A DNA stretch of 64,000 bases from Suttonella indologenes (GTDB lineage Bacteria > Pseudomonadota > Gammaproteobacteria > Cardiobacteriales > Cardiobacteriaceae), in assembly GCF_900460215.1 (NCBI RefSeq), contig NZ_UHIA01000004.1, positions 1,062,001 to 1,126,000 of the forward strand, given 5' to 3'. A model generated the notes under the pieces. That model ran no database searches, was not told the origin of the DNA, and was given only the letters and a program-made list of their open reading frames with translations. How positions within the stretch are numbered: position 1 is the stretch's first letter; each line of letters begins with the position of its first letter. Both the position numbers and the translations under genes were made by a program. Shown in pieces: positions 33,749 to 42,845 of this stretch.

Positions 33749-36526
33749 ATGGCAGACTACAAACATACGCTCAATCTTCCGCAAACCGATTTTCCCATGC
33801 GCGGCAATTTGCCCGAACGCGAGCCGGAAATGCTCAAATTCTGGCAAGAAAACCGTATTTACGAAAAACAACGCGAAGCTTTTGCCGGACGTAAAAAATT
33901 CATTCTCCATGACGGGCCTCCCTATGCTAACGGCGTAATTCACGTCGGACATGCCTTAAATAAAACCCTGAAAGATATCATTACCAAATCGCGACATTTT
34001 ATGGGCTTTGACAGCCCCTATGTGCCGGGTTGGGACTGCCACGGTCTGCCGATTGAGCAGAAAGTGGAACAGCAACTGGGTAAACCCGGCGTGAAAGTCG
34101 ATGCTGCGACCTTTCGCGCCGCCTGCCGCAAATATGCGGCGGAGCAGGTGAAATTGCAAAAAGCGGGCTTTATCCGCATGGGCGTGTTCGGTTTTTGGGA
34201 TAAGCCCTATTTGACCATGAATTTCAAAACTGAAGGCGGCATTGTGCGCGCCCTGCGCGAGATTGTGAAAAACGGGCATATCGTGCGCGGTTTTAAACCG
34301 ATTAATTGGTGCTTTGACTGCGGCTCTTCTTTAGCTGAGGCGGAAGTCGAATATCAGGACAAAGAATCCTATTCGATTGATGTGCGCTTTGCCGTGCAAG
34401 ATGTGGCGGATTTGCTCAAGCGCATGAATTGCCAAGTGCAGACCGATGCCGTGGATGTGATTATCTGGACGACCACGCCTTGGACGCTGCCTTCCAATGT
34501 CGCGGTCGTCATCCATCCCGAATTCAGCTATGCCTTAGTAGAAGCCGAAGGACGTTTCTTTATCGTGGCGGAAGAATTGCTGCCCAGTTTGAAAGCGCGC
34601 TGGCAATCGGAAAGCGAATGGACGGTGCATGCGCGGGTTGCGGGCAAAGCGCTGGAAAAACTGCGTTTGCAGCATCCTTTCGTTGAGCGCGATTCGCTCT
34701 TAATCAACGGCGATTACGTCAGCTTGGATACTGGTACCGGCTGCGTGCATACCGCTCCTGCGCATGGTGCGGACGACTATGAAGTCTGCAAAAAATATCC
34801 GGAATTGCCCTTTGTCAGCTATGTGATGGCGGACGGCGTATTTTCCTCCGATGCCCCACTGGTTGCGGGACAGCATGTCAGCAAGGCGGACGGACAAATT
34901 ATTGATACCCTGAAAGAAAACAACCGTCTGCAACATCTCAGCAAAATCAAGCACAGCTATCCGCATTGCTGGCGACATAAATCGCCGACCATTTTTCGTG
35001 CCACTACGCAATGGTTCGTCAGCATGGAAAAAGCCGGATTGCGCGACGATGCCCTTGCGGGATTGGACAAAGTGGAATTTACCCCGCAATGGGGCAAGCC
35101 GCGCTTGATGGATATGATTGCTAAACGCCCGGACTGGTGCATCTCGCGCCAACGCTATTGGGGCGTGCCGATGTGTTTTGTGGTGCATAAAGAAAGCAAT
35201 GAACTGCATCCGGACATTCTGAATATTATGGAAAAAGCCGCCGCTAAAATTGATGAAGCAGGCATTGAGGCTTGGTTTGATTTAGCCTTGGAAGAACTGA
35301 TTCCCGCCGAAGACCTTCCGCATTATGAAAAACTCAATGATGTGCTGGACGTTTGGTTTGATTCCGGCACTACGCACTACACCGTTTTAGAGCAACGTCT
35401 CGAATTGTGCTCACCGGCAGATTTGTATTTAGAAGGCTCCGACCAGCATCGCGGCTGGTTCCATTCTTCTTTACTTACCGGCGCGGCGATTCATCAGCGT
35501 CCGCCGTATAAAGGCCTGCTCACGCACGGCTTCACGGTCGATGAGCAAGGCCGTAAAATGAGTAAATCATTGGGCAATGTGGTTGATCCCAACCAAGTGA
35601 TTAAGCAAATGGGCGCGGATATTTTGCGTCTGTGGGTCTCGTCAGCGGATTATTCCGCCGAAGTCAGCCTTAGCGACAATATCCTCAAACAACGCGCCGA
35701 GGCTTATCGCCGCATCCGTAATACCTGCCGCTTCTTGCTCGCCAATTTGCATGATTTCGATCCTGCACAACATCAAGTCGCTTTTGAAGACATGGTAGCG
35801 CTCGACCGCTATGCGGTGGCATTGGCGGCGGATTTGCAGGAAAAACTGATCAGCCTCTATGAACGCTACGAATTCCACACCATTTACCAGCTCTTATTTA
35901 ATTTCTGCTCGGTCAGCATGGGCGGTTTCTATTTAGACGTCATCAAAGACCGTCAATACACCGTTGCCACCAATACGCCGGCACGTCGTTCTGCTCAAAC
36001 AGCGATTTACCACATTCTTGAAGCGATGGTGCGCTGGATTGCGCCGATTCTCTCTTTTACGGCAGAAGAAATTTGGCAGCACTTACCCGGCGAACGCGCC
36101 GAGTCCGTATTCCTCACTACCTTCTACGAAGGCTTGCAAGGCTTGGGCGACAGCCCGTTCACGGAAAGCGACTGGCAGCAATTCCTGCAATTACGCGAAG
36201 CAGTCAACGCGGAATTGGAAAAAGTGCGCAACGAAGGCTTGATTAAATCGGGCTTGGAAGCGGCATTGCATATCGCCTTGCCAAGCGAGCAATACCAAGT
36301 AATCAGTCGCTTTGGCGAAGAACTGCATTTCGGACTGATTGTTTCGCAAGTGCATTTGCAAGAAGCGGCGCAGCGCAGCATCAGCGTGCAAAAAGCGCAG
36401 GGGCAGAAATGCGAACGCTGTTGGCATTATCTGCCTGATGTCGGCAGCCACAGCGAACACCCGACCTTATGCAGCCGTTGCATTGAGAATGTAGACGGTG
36501 CAGGCGAAACCCGCGCATTCCTATGA
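33749..36526 (+). CDS. ileS: Isoleucyl-tRNA synthetase
   Basis: Class I synthetase charging tRNA-Ile, with a CP1 editing domain removing valine. 925 residues: HVGH at 65-68 (HIGH motif), the editing domain at about 190-400 (WTTTPWTLPSN and GTGCVHTAPAHGADDYE), KMSKS at 603-607, an anticodon-binding domain, and a C-terminal zinc finger with Cys888/891 and Cys908/911. This is the IleS1 form with the zinc domain. Overlaps lspA by 4 bp. Confidence 0.98.
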   Translation: MADYKHTLNLPQTDFPMRGNLPEREPEMLKFWQENRIYEKQREAFAGRKKFILHDGPPYANGVIHVGHALNKTLKDIITKSRHFMGFDSPYVPGWDCHGLPIEQKVEQQLGKPGVKVDAATFRAACRKYAAEQVKLQKAGFIRMGVFGFWDKPYLTMNFKTEGGIVRALREIVKNGHIVRGFKPINWCFDCGSSLAEAEVEYQDKESYSIDVRFAVQDVADLLKRMNCQVQTDAVDVIIWTTTPWTLPSNVAVVIHPEFSYALVEAEGRFFIVAEELLPSLKARWQSESEWTVHARVAGKALEKLRLQHPFVERDSLLINGDYVSLDTGTGCVHTAPAHGADDYEVCKKYPELPFVSYVMADGVFSSDAPLVAGQHVSKADGQIIDTLKENNRLQHLSKIKHSYPHCWRHKSPTIFRATTQWFVSMEKAGLRDDALAGLDKVEFTPQWGKPRLMDMIAKRPDWCISRQRYWGVPMCFVVHKESNELHPDILNIMEKAAAKIDEAGIEAWFDLALEELIPAEDLPHYEKLNDVLDVWFDSGTTHYTVLEQRLELCSPADLYLEGSDQHRGWFHSSLLTGAAIHQRPPYKGLLTHGFTVDEQGRKMSKSLGNVVDPNQVIKQMGADILRLWVSSADYSAEVSLSDNILKQRAEAYRRIRNTCRFLLANLHDFDPAQHQVAFEDMVALDRYAVALAADLQEKLISLYERYEFHTIYQLLFNFCSVSMGGFYLDVIKDRQYTVATNTPARRSAQTAIYHILEAMVRWIAPILSFTAEEIWQHLPGERAESVFLTTFYEGLQGLGDSPFTESDWQQFLQLREAVNAELEKVRNEGLIKSGLEAALHIALPSEQYQVISRFGEELHFGLIVSQVHLQEAAQRSISVQKAQGQKCERCWHYLPDVGSHSEHPTLCSRCIENVDGAGETRAFL

Positions 36527-37002
36527 AGCAAATCCTTTCCCTCATCATCGCCGCTGCATGGATTGCGGCAGACTATTTCAGCAAATTATGGGCATTGGAC
36601 AGCCTTGCGCAGCACAGCATCAAGGTCAATGACTATATGAATTTCCACCTCGCCTTCAATAAAGGGGCGGCTTTTAGCTTCTTAGCCAATCAAGGCGGCT
36701 GGCAGCAATGGTTTTTTATCGGTTTGGCGGTGCTCATTTCCCTATGGCTGCTGTATGTCCTAATGGTAGAAAACCTCGACAGTCTCTCGCGTTTCGGCTA
36801 TGCCTCCATTTTAGGCGGCGCTTTGGGCAATGCCCATGACCGTCTTGTTTACGGTCATGTGGTGGATTTCATCCAATGGCATTATCAGGACTATTACTGG
36901 CCGATTTTCAATATCGCCGATGTCGCCATCACCATTGGCGTGGCGGCAATCATTATCTCCGGTATCCGCACTTGGCTTTCCAGCACCAGAGCCTTAAGCT
37001 GA
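36523..37002 (+). CDS. lspA: Lipoprotein signal peptidase (signal peptidase II)
   Basis: Inner-membrane aspartic protease that cleaves prolipoproteins at the lipidated Cys, as required by the lipoproteins in this window (surface lipoprotein, PilW, BamB). 159 residues, four helices. Catalytic aspartates lie in GHVVDFIQWH and FNIADVAI; FNKGAAFSFL is the conserved substrate-side segment. GNAHDRLVYG replaces the more usual GNxIDR. ATG overlaps the ileS stop. Confidence 0.97.
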   Translation: MKQILSLIIAAAWIAADYFSKLWALDSLAQHSIKVNDYMNFHLAFNKGAAFSFLANQGGWQQWFFIGLAVLISLWLLYVLMVENLDSLSRFGYASILGGALGNAHDRLVYGHVVDFIQWHYQDYYWPIFNIADVAITIGVAAIIISGIRTWLSSTRALS

Positions 37003-37309
37003 ATACGTAATGCTTAAATTCCCTATTTATCTTTGGGTAAATAGGGAAGTTTTTTATAGATATTGCAAAAGTAATAGCGCTACTTTTGACTGCTGCGTAT
37101 TGATTTTAATTTTTATAGTCGAATACTTTTTCAATTCTTTGTCTATATCAAGCGGACATTATGTAAAATATAGTCGAAGAGCTGAAAAAGTGACACAAAA
37201 TATCAAGCTGCGAGTGTTATAGGAGTACGGCAAAGTGAATCAAAACTGTAATTCTTTTTGAAATCTTTGACTATAATACTTAACGATAAATTATGATGGA
37301 GATTGCGTT
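37003..37309. other. AT-rich gap with short repeats between lspA and the broken mrr-like gene
   Basis: No gene is supportable. It contains the lspA terminator, a 7-bp stem hairpin without T tract (37067-37087), two copies of TATAGTCGAA (37114-37123 and 37169-37178) whose flanks form an inverted ACTTTTTCA/TGAAAAAGT pair, and AATACTTTTTCAATT at 37122-37136, which recurs with one change at 38346-38360 on the far side of the mrr-like gene. Confidence 0.6.
37019..37054 (+). terminator. Terminator after lspA
   Basis: Eleven-bp stem TTCCCTATTTA/TAAATAGGGAA with an 8-nt loop, then GTTTTTT. Ends the ribF-ileS-lspA transcript. Confidence 0.85.
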
Positions 37310-38292
37310 ATCCAAATTTTATTAGTCAGAACGGATAGTAAAGTACTTAATCAAAGCTATGTGGGTGTTGGTTGGGGAAGGGTGGATTTCTCTCAACATG
37401 CTTCAGCCGAAGAGGTTTTGAAAACATTGAAAGATGTCGGCAGAAATTCGAACAGTATCAGATATTTTTTTAATTTGTCTGTAGGCGATATTGTTGTAGT
37501 GCCTTTATATCGCGCGATTGCCATTGGCATTGTAAGTGGTAACAAACGATTTGTGCCTGAATTTGCTAATCTTAATGCCTGCAATCAGGTATCGGTTGAT
37601 TTTTTCTGTAATGATGAGGGTAAAATTATCCGTATTCCCAGAAACGATCTTTCCGAAGGTTTGTCCAGCCGCTTAAAAATCAGAAAAGCAATCGCGCGTT
37701 TGCATGATTTTCGGGAAGAAATTGAAAAAATTATTATCTCTCTGAAAGAAAAAGTACTTATCAAGCCACTTCCGCTTATTTGGAACAAGAAGAAATCAAA
37801 AAAGAAGCATTTAAACAAGAATTGCTTCATTCTATCGCATCAGGCAATACTCGGTTATCTGCCGGCGGTAATGGATTAGAGCGCCTTATTGTTGAGCTAT
37901 TAAGAATTGAAGGATATAACGCCAATATTCAAGCTAAAAATCAATCATCCGATCTGGCGGATATTGATATTAAAGCTGAAAAAATCGATCGTTTTAACGA
38001 GTCGCATTTGTTTATTCAAGTGAAATATCATTCGGGAATTTCAGGATCGCATGGCTTAAACCAATTGATTGAGTATGACAGCCAAGATGAAGCAAATGTG
38101 CAGAAATGGTTAATCACAACCGCTACATTAAGCGAAACTACCAAACAAAAAGCAGAAGAGATGCAAATTAATACGATGGAAGGAAGCGATTTGGTCGATT
38201 GGATTCATAGCAATTTAGATAAATTGTCACAAGCGACAAAAGAACGCTTAGGAATTATCGAGGTGCCACAATTAATTAAATTTAGAGGCTGA
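37310..38292 (+). pseudogene. Mrr-type restriction endonuclease with PUA/EVE-like N-domain, frameshifted
   Basis: N-terminal ~115 residues (ILLVRTDS..VGVGWGRVDFS..LSVGDIVVVPLYRAIAIGIVSGN) look like the EVE/PUA-like modified-base-reading domain of many type IV restriction enzymes. The C-terminal part, in another frame, is an Mrr-type PD-(D/E)xK nuclease: GGNGLERLIVELLRIEGY, an ADIDI Asp, and HLFIQVKYHSG (QxK). One base missing in an A-run near 37749 splits the frame; adding it gives about 327 residues. The expected start is ATC (37310) eight bases after GGAG, not ATG. Two lesions suggest a dead gene. Flanked by related repeats. Confidence 0.75.
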
Positions 38293-38300
38293 ATACTATC

Positions 38301-38386
38301 TATAGTCGGAAAAGTGGAGATTAGTACAAGACGAGCTAATACCTTAATACTTCTTCAATTGTATTTTTTCACTTCTCAGACTAAAA
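38301..38386. repeat. 86-bp repeat block downstream of the mrr-like gene
   Basis: Begins TATAGTCGGAAAAGTG and ends in CACTTCTCAGACTAAA, a loose inverted repeat of the start. Contains AATACTTCTTCAATT, matching 14 of 15 bases of 37122-37136 upstream of the gene. Suggests small non-autonomous element ends on both sides. Confidence 0.45.
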
Positions 38387-38419
38387 AAAGCCCCTAGTGA
38401 TTTTACTAGAGGCTTTTTT
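38383..38419. terminator. Bidirectional terminator between mrr-like gene and ffh
   Basis: Stem AAAAAAGCC-CTAGT/ACTAG-GGCTTTTTT with one internal C/A mismatch and a 6-nt loop; poly-A/poly-T arms serve either strand. It is 16 bp past the ffh stop. Confidence 0.85.
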
Positions 38420-38434
38420 GCATGAGAGCGTCAA

Positions 38435-39793
38435 TTATTTAAACGGCAGTTTGCCCATTTGCATCGGTCCGTGGCGTTGCAGCATTTTCGCCATTTTGCC
38501 GCTGCGGAATTTTTTCATTTGTGTTTGCATTTCTTTGAATTGCTTGAGCAAACGATTGACTTCCGGCACATCTAATCCGCAGCCTGCCGCAATGCGTTTT
38601 TTGCGCGAACCTTTGATAATGTCGGGATTGCGGCGTTCTTCCATGGTCATGGATAAGATAATCGCTTCTTGACGCTTGATTTTCTGCGGCGATAAATGCT
38701 GATTTTTAATTTCTTGCGGAATTTTGCTCATGCCGGGAATGCGTTCCAACATTTTATCCATGTCGATATTGAGCATTTGGTGCAATTGTTCGCGGAAATC
38801 GTCAAGGTCGAAATCTTTGCCTTTCGCCATTTTGCGCGCCAATTTTTCCGCTTTTTGCTGATCGACTTGGTGTTCGATGTCTTCAATCAAACTCAGTACG
38901 TCGCCCATACCCAAAATGCGCGAAGCGATACGTTCGGGGTGGAAAGCTTCCAAGGCTTCGGTTTTCTCGCCCACGCCTAAGAATTTAATCGGTTTGCCAG
39001 TAATGTGGCGGATAGACAGGGCGGCACCGCCGCGTGCATCGCCGTCAATTTTCGTCAGCACCACGCCGGTCAGCGGCAGGGCGTCATGGAAAGCTTTGGC
39101 GGTATTGGCGGCATCTTGTCCGGTCATGGCATCAACCACAAACAGGGTTTCAATCGGGTTTACCGTGCTGTGAATCGCTTTGATTTCCGCCATGAGTTCG
39201 TCGTCAATGTGCAGGCGTCCGGCGGTATCCACAATCAATACGTCGAATTGCTGCAATTTGGCGAAAGACAGGGCGCGTTTGGCAATATCGGTGGCTTTTT
39301 CGGAAGTTTCGGAGGGCACGAAGGTTGCGCCCACTTGCTCGGCAAGGGTCGCTAATTGCTGAATTGCGGCGGGGCGGTAAATGTCGGCAGAGACCAATGC
39401 GACTTTCTTTTTCTCATTGATGAGGCGGCGCGCCAGTTTTGCGGCGGAAGTGGTTTTGCCCGAACCTTGCAGACCCGCCATCAAAATAACCGCCGGCGGT
39501 TGGGTAGCTAAATTTAGCGTGGCGTTTTCCTCGCCCATGATGCGGGTAAGCTCTGCCTGAACGATTTTAATAAAAGCTTGGTCAGGGGATAATTTTTGGC
39601 TGACTTCTTGTCCGACAGCGGCCGTTTTTATGCTTTCGACGACGTCTTTGACTACCGGCAAAGCTACGTCTGCTTCAATCAATGCCATGCGCACTTCGCG
39701 CAGCGCATCGCTGATATTCTCTTCGCTGATACGGCTTTGTCCGCGCAGTTTTTTAATCGTCCCTTGCAGGCGTTCGCTTAAACTTTCAAACAT
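38435..39793 (-). CDS. ffh: Signal recognition particle protein Ffh
   Basis: GTPase subunit of SRP that delivers nascent inner-membrane proteins to FtsY, upstream of YidC/SecYEG. 452 residues: N domain, G domain with GLQGSGKT at 107-114, DTAGRLHID and TKIDGDARGG, and a methionine-rich M domain (MLNIDMDKMLERIPGMSKI.., SMTMEERRNPDIIKGSRKKRIAAGCG) that binds 4.5S RNA and signal sequences. The start MFESLSERLQG has AAGGAAATCAC upstream. Divergent from ypjD, the conserved arrangement. Confidence 0.98.
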   Translation of the reverse strand: MFESLSERLQGTIKKLRGQSRISEENISDALREVRMALIEADVALPVVKDVVESIKTAAVGQEVSQKLSPDQAFIKIVQAELTRIMGEENATLNLATQPPAVILMAGLQGSGKTTSAAKLARRLINEKKKVALVSADIYRPAAIQQLATLAEQVGATFVPSETSEKATDIAKRALSFAKLQQFDVLIVDTAGRLHIDDELMAEIKAIHSTVNPIETLFVVDAMTGQDAANTAKAFHDALPLTGVVLTKIDGDARGGAALSIRHITGKPIKFLGVGEKTEALEAFHPERIASRILGMGDVLSLIEDIEHQVDQQKAEKLARKMAKGKDFDLDDFREQLHQMLNIDMDKMLERIPGMSKIPQEIKNQHLSPQKIKRQEAIILSMTMEERRNPDIIKGSRKKRIAAGCGLDVPEVNRLLKQFKEMQTQMKKFRSGKMAKMLQRHGPMQMGKLPFK

Positions 39794-39910
39794 GTGATTT
39801 CCTTTGTTAAGAATTGCTAGGCAATGAGCAAGAAATTTGCCAAAGCCCATGCCTTTACGTAAAACATTGGTGTATTATAACCAGTTGTATCGCAATTATC
39901 AGGATTTACT

Positions 39911-40705
39911 ATGCAGCTCTGGCTGCCTTTACTCGTTATCAGCATTTATCTTATTACCGGCACAGCTTTTTTTGCCAGTGCAAAAGCGAAATTCAGCTAT
40001 TTATGGGCGATGGCATTATTATTCCTTGCCTGCCAACTGCATGCTTTTCTGCTGATTAAAACCGTCTCTGCCGGCGGCAATGCGGTGATCAATCTCTCGA
40101 TTTTCAATGTGGTGTCTATTTTCGCTTGGACGCTGTCTTGCCTGTCCTTTTTCTGGCTTCGCCGTCCTGAAATGGCTTTGGGCGGCGTGATGATTAGCCT
40201 GATTAATGCCGTATTAGTCTTTATTTCCGCGCTCTTGCATAGCAGTAAACCTTTTCTTCATGCCAGTAATGAAGGCTTGGTTTGGCATATTTTGCTTTCA
40301 ATCGCCGCCTGGACGGTGCTGAGTATCGCCCTGATTCACAGCGTACTTTACCTTTATTTTTTCAACCGCCTGAAGAAAAAGCAGTTGCGCAATTTGAAGA
40401 TGACGGCTTTGGCGTATTTGGAGCGCTTGAGCATGTATTACACATTAATCGGCTGGGCTATTTTAATGTTTGCTTTGCTCAGCGGTTGGATGTTCGTGAA
40501 TAATTTGTTTGCTCAACATCTTTGGCATAAAACGGTGCTGACGATGTGTGCCGCCGCGGTTTACGCTTGGGTGCTGTGGTCTTATTATGCGAAACGCCGC
40601 CGCAGTACCTTATTGATTTATTGGTCTTTAACGGCTTATGGAATTCTGCTGACCGGCTATGTGGTGAGCAATGTGATTCTTCAATTTATTATCACTAAAG
40701 GATAA
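39911..40705 (+). CDS. ypjD: YpjD/CcsA-like cytochrome c assembly membrane protein
   Basis: 264 residues, eight predicted helices, of the CcsA/CcmF-like family (COG4137). Conserved histidines in HAFLLIK, SNEGLVWHILLSIAAW, ALIHSVLYLYF and LFAQHLWHKTVLTM fit the family's haem-handling pattern, but the true role of YpjD is unresolved. It lies between ffh and a corB-like gene, the usual order in gammaproteobacteria; only 5 bp separates it from the latter. Confidence 0.85.
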   Translation: MQLWLPLLVISIYLITGTAFFASAKAKFSYLWAMALLFLACQLHAFLLIKTVSAGGNAVINLSIFNVVSIFAWTLSCLSFFWLRRPEMALGGVMISLINAVLVFISALLHSSKPFLHASNEGLVWHILLSIAAWTVLSIALIHSVLYLYFFNRLKKKQLRNLKMTALAYLERLSMYYTLIGWAILMFALLSGWMFVNNLFAQHLWHKTVLTMCAAAVYAWVLWSYYAKRRRSTLLIYWSLTAYGILLTGYVVSNVILQFIITKG

Positions 40706-40710
40706 ACATC

Positions 40711-41985
40711 GTGGAAGGTATGCCGACTGGTTTATTATTTTTCATCTTATTTTTATGTTTATGCTGTTCTGCATTCTTTTCTTCTTCTGAAACGGCGATG
40801 ATGTCTTTAAACCGCTACCGTCTGAAGCACCGCGTTGAAGAAGGCGATGCGGCGGCAAAACGCGCCGAAAAACTGCTGAAAAGCCCCGACCGTCTTTTAG
40901 GTACGATTTTGCTCGGCAATAATTTCGTCAATATCTTGGCGACTTCTTTAGGAACGATACTGGGCTTGCGCTTATTCGGCGATTACGGCGTATTGGTTGC
41001 CACGATTAGTTTAACGATTGTCGTACTGATTTTTGCAGAAATCGCGCCTAAAACATTTGCCGCGATTATGCCTGAACGCATTGCCATGCCGGCTTCGCGC
41101 GTTTTACTGTTTTTAGTTGCCGTGCTTTATCCCTTAGTCTGGGTCTTAAACCGCCTTATTGCTCTGCTATTTAAACCTTTCGGCATAGACAGCCAAAGCA
41201 GTAACAAAGACTTGCTGACCAATGAGGAGCTGAAAACCATCGTTATGACCGCCGTGCCGCCCAGTGCTTCCGGCGATCAAGATATGCTGATAAACGTTTT
41301 AGAGCTGGAAGATGCGACGGTGGATGAAGTTATGGTGCCGCGCCAGGAGATTGTCGGCATCGATTTAAATGACAGTTGGGAGGATATCAGCGCGCAAATT
41401 CATCAAACCCGGCATAGCCGTTTGGTGGTCTATCGCGATCATTTAGATCAAGTGGAAGGTATTTTGCATCTGTGTGACATTATTTCCTTATATCGTGACG
41501 AGCGTTTTAATGTGCAGGCAATTACAGAAATTATGCGCCCCTGCGTATTTATTCCTGAACATACCTTATTGCGCCAACAGCTTCTGCTGTTTCGTCAGCA
41601 AAAACAGCGCGCCGGCTTAGTAGTGGACGAATACGGCGATATTCAAGGCATGGTTACCTTAGAAGATATTCTGACGCATATCGTCGGCGATATCAGCGAA
41701 ACCGAAGAAGAAGCCCTGCCTGAAATCGTGGCGCTTAGCGAGCAGCGCTATGATGTACAGGGCGGCATCAGTCTGCGCGTGTTAAACCGCGAATTAGGGC
41801 TGCGTCTGCCTTTGGACGGCCCGAATACTTTATCGGGCTTGATTATCGAAACCTTGGGCAATTTCCCCAAAGTCGGTACGGAAGTAGCGTTAGAGGGCTG
41901 TATCGTGCGCGTGAAGGCATTTGCCAACGGCATTGTCGAGCAAAGCGAAATCGAGTTATTGCCGCCAGAGGACGAAGATAATTAA
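40711..41985 (+). CDS. corB: CNNM/CorB-type transporter with CBS pair (YfjD-like)
   Basis: 424 residues if starting at GTG (AAGGA nine bases upstream), 421 from ATG at 40720. N-terminal DUF21 domain with four helices (FFSSSETAMMSLNRYRLKHRV, the LLGNNFVNILATSLGTI segment), then a CBS-domain pair (MVPRQEIVGIDLN.., VVDEYGDIQGMVTLEDILTHIVGDI) and a C-terminal CorC/HlyC domain. Family members transport or regulate Mg2+/Co2+. One base overlap with the next gene (TAATG). Confidence 0.88.
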   Translation: MEGMPTGLLFFILFLCLCCSAFFSSSETAMMSLNRYRLKHRVEEGDAAAKRAEKLLKSPDRLLGTILLGNNFVNILATSLGTILGLRLFGDYGVLVATISLTIVVLIFAEIAPKTFAAIMPERIAMPASRVLLFLVAVLYPLVWVLNRLIALLFKPFGIDSQSSNKDLLTNEELKTIVMTAVPPSASGDQDMLINVLELEDATVDEVMVPRQEIVGIDLNDSWEDISAQIHQTRHSRLVVYRDHLDQVEGILHLCDIISLYRDERFNVQAITEIMRPCVFIPEHTLLRQQLLLFRQQKQRAGLVVDEYGDIQGMVTLEDILTHIVGDISETEEEALPEIVALSEQRYDVQGGISLRVLNRELGLRLPLDGPNTLSGLIIETLGNFPKVGTEVALEGCIVRVKAFANGIVEQSEIELLPPEDEDN

Positions 41986-42845
41986 TGTGGCTCATCCTAT
42001 TGCTTATGCTTCTGATGCCGCTCTTGGCATGGAGCATTGTGCGTGCGGTATGGTTATTTCGCCTAAGACATATTGATGCTGACAATGAAATGCAAAGTCT
42101 GCCGGAAGAAAAACATTTCATGCAAATCAGCACTATCGTCTTATCCCTGTTATTGCTCATGTGCATACCCCTGCTGTATCAGGGCTATGTGCAATCGCGC
42201 CTGAATTACCAACTCATGCAGATGCCCTTGGTTGATGTGATGCGTGCCCACCGACCGCATATTTACGACAGCTTTGTCCAAGACGTGCGCCATGCCCAAG
42301 CGCGCGACAGCGACAGTGCGACACAGCACAATAAAATTTGGATGCAATATCTGCATGAATTGCGTCTGCAATGGCAGCGCGAACTGCCCTATGCTTCTTT
42401 AGACAGCGTCATGCGCTATATCCGCTACCGCTACAATGAAGCGGATACTTTAGGCGAGATTGCCGACGATCACTGCCGGCATATTGATTTTAGCGAACAC
42501 AATCAAGCAGGTATTGCGGCTTCAGTGAATTTTATGCAGCGCAATGCCGGTTTTATTCAAGCCTTGATGCTCAGCGCTTTCGGCAGTGCGGATGCGCGTC
42601 ATCGTATGAACTATTTGGAACAACGCGGTGCAGCGCGGCAATACCGCCAATTATTGGCGCAACTCAATCAGCAATTTGAAGGCGAAGTCATCAGCAGTAT
42701 CGCCGAAGGCGGCTGCGGCTTTCAAAAAGCCTTTTATCTGGCGCTTTTGGATTATAACGAACGCGAAATGAGCCGCATCATGCGCTGGGTACTCTTGCAG
42801 CAAATTGCAGAAGCAGATAGAAAGGAACTCTCCGATGGAAAATAA
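41985..42845 (+). CDS. Membrane-anchored protein, unknown function
   Basis: 286 residues with two hydrophobic segments (about 2-24 and 45-66) and a large, mostly helical, probably periplasmic domain rich in Gln, Arg and His. Motifs such as VMRYIRYRYNEADTLGEIADDHCRHIDF and EGGCGFQKAFYLALLDYNEREMSRIM are not ones I recognise. Starts on the last base of the corB-like stop and overlaps the DUF368 gene start by 11 bp, so it is part of that operon. Confidence 0.7.
   Translation: MWLILLLMLLMPLLAWSIVRAVWLFRLRHIDADNEMQSLPEEKHFMQISTIVLSLLLLMCIPLLYQGYVQSRLNYQLMQMPLVDVMRAHRPHIYDSFVQDVRHAQARDSDSATQHNKIWMQYLHELRLQWQRELPYASLDSVMRYIRYRYNEADTLGEIADDHCRHIDFSEHNQAGIAASVNFMQRNAGFIQALMLSAFGSADARHRMNYLEQRGAARQYRQLLAQLNQQFEGEVISSIAEGGCGFQKAFYLALLDYNEREMSRIMRWVLLQQIAEADRKELSDGK

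Noticed and set aside
37741..37755. A-run in the mrr-like gene as a phase-variation switch
   Set aside because: The run is only five A (six when repaired), too short for efficient slippage, and the start codon is also lost.
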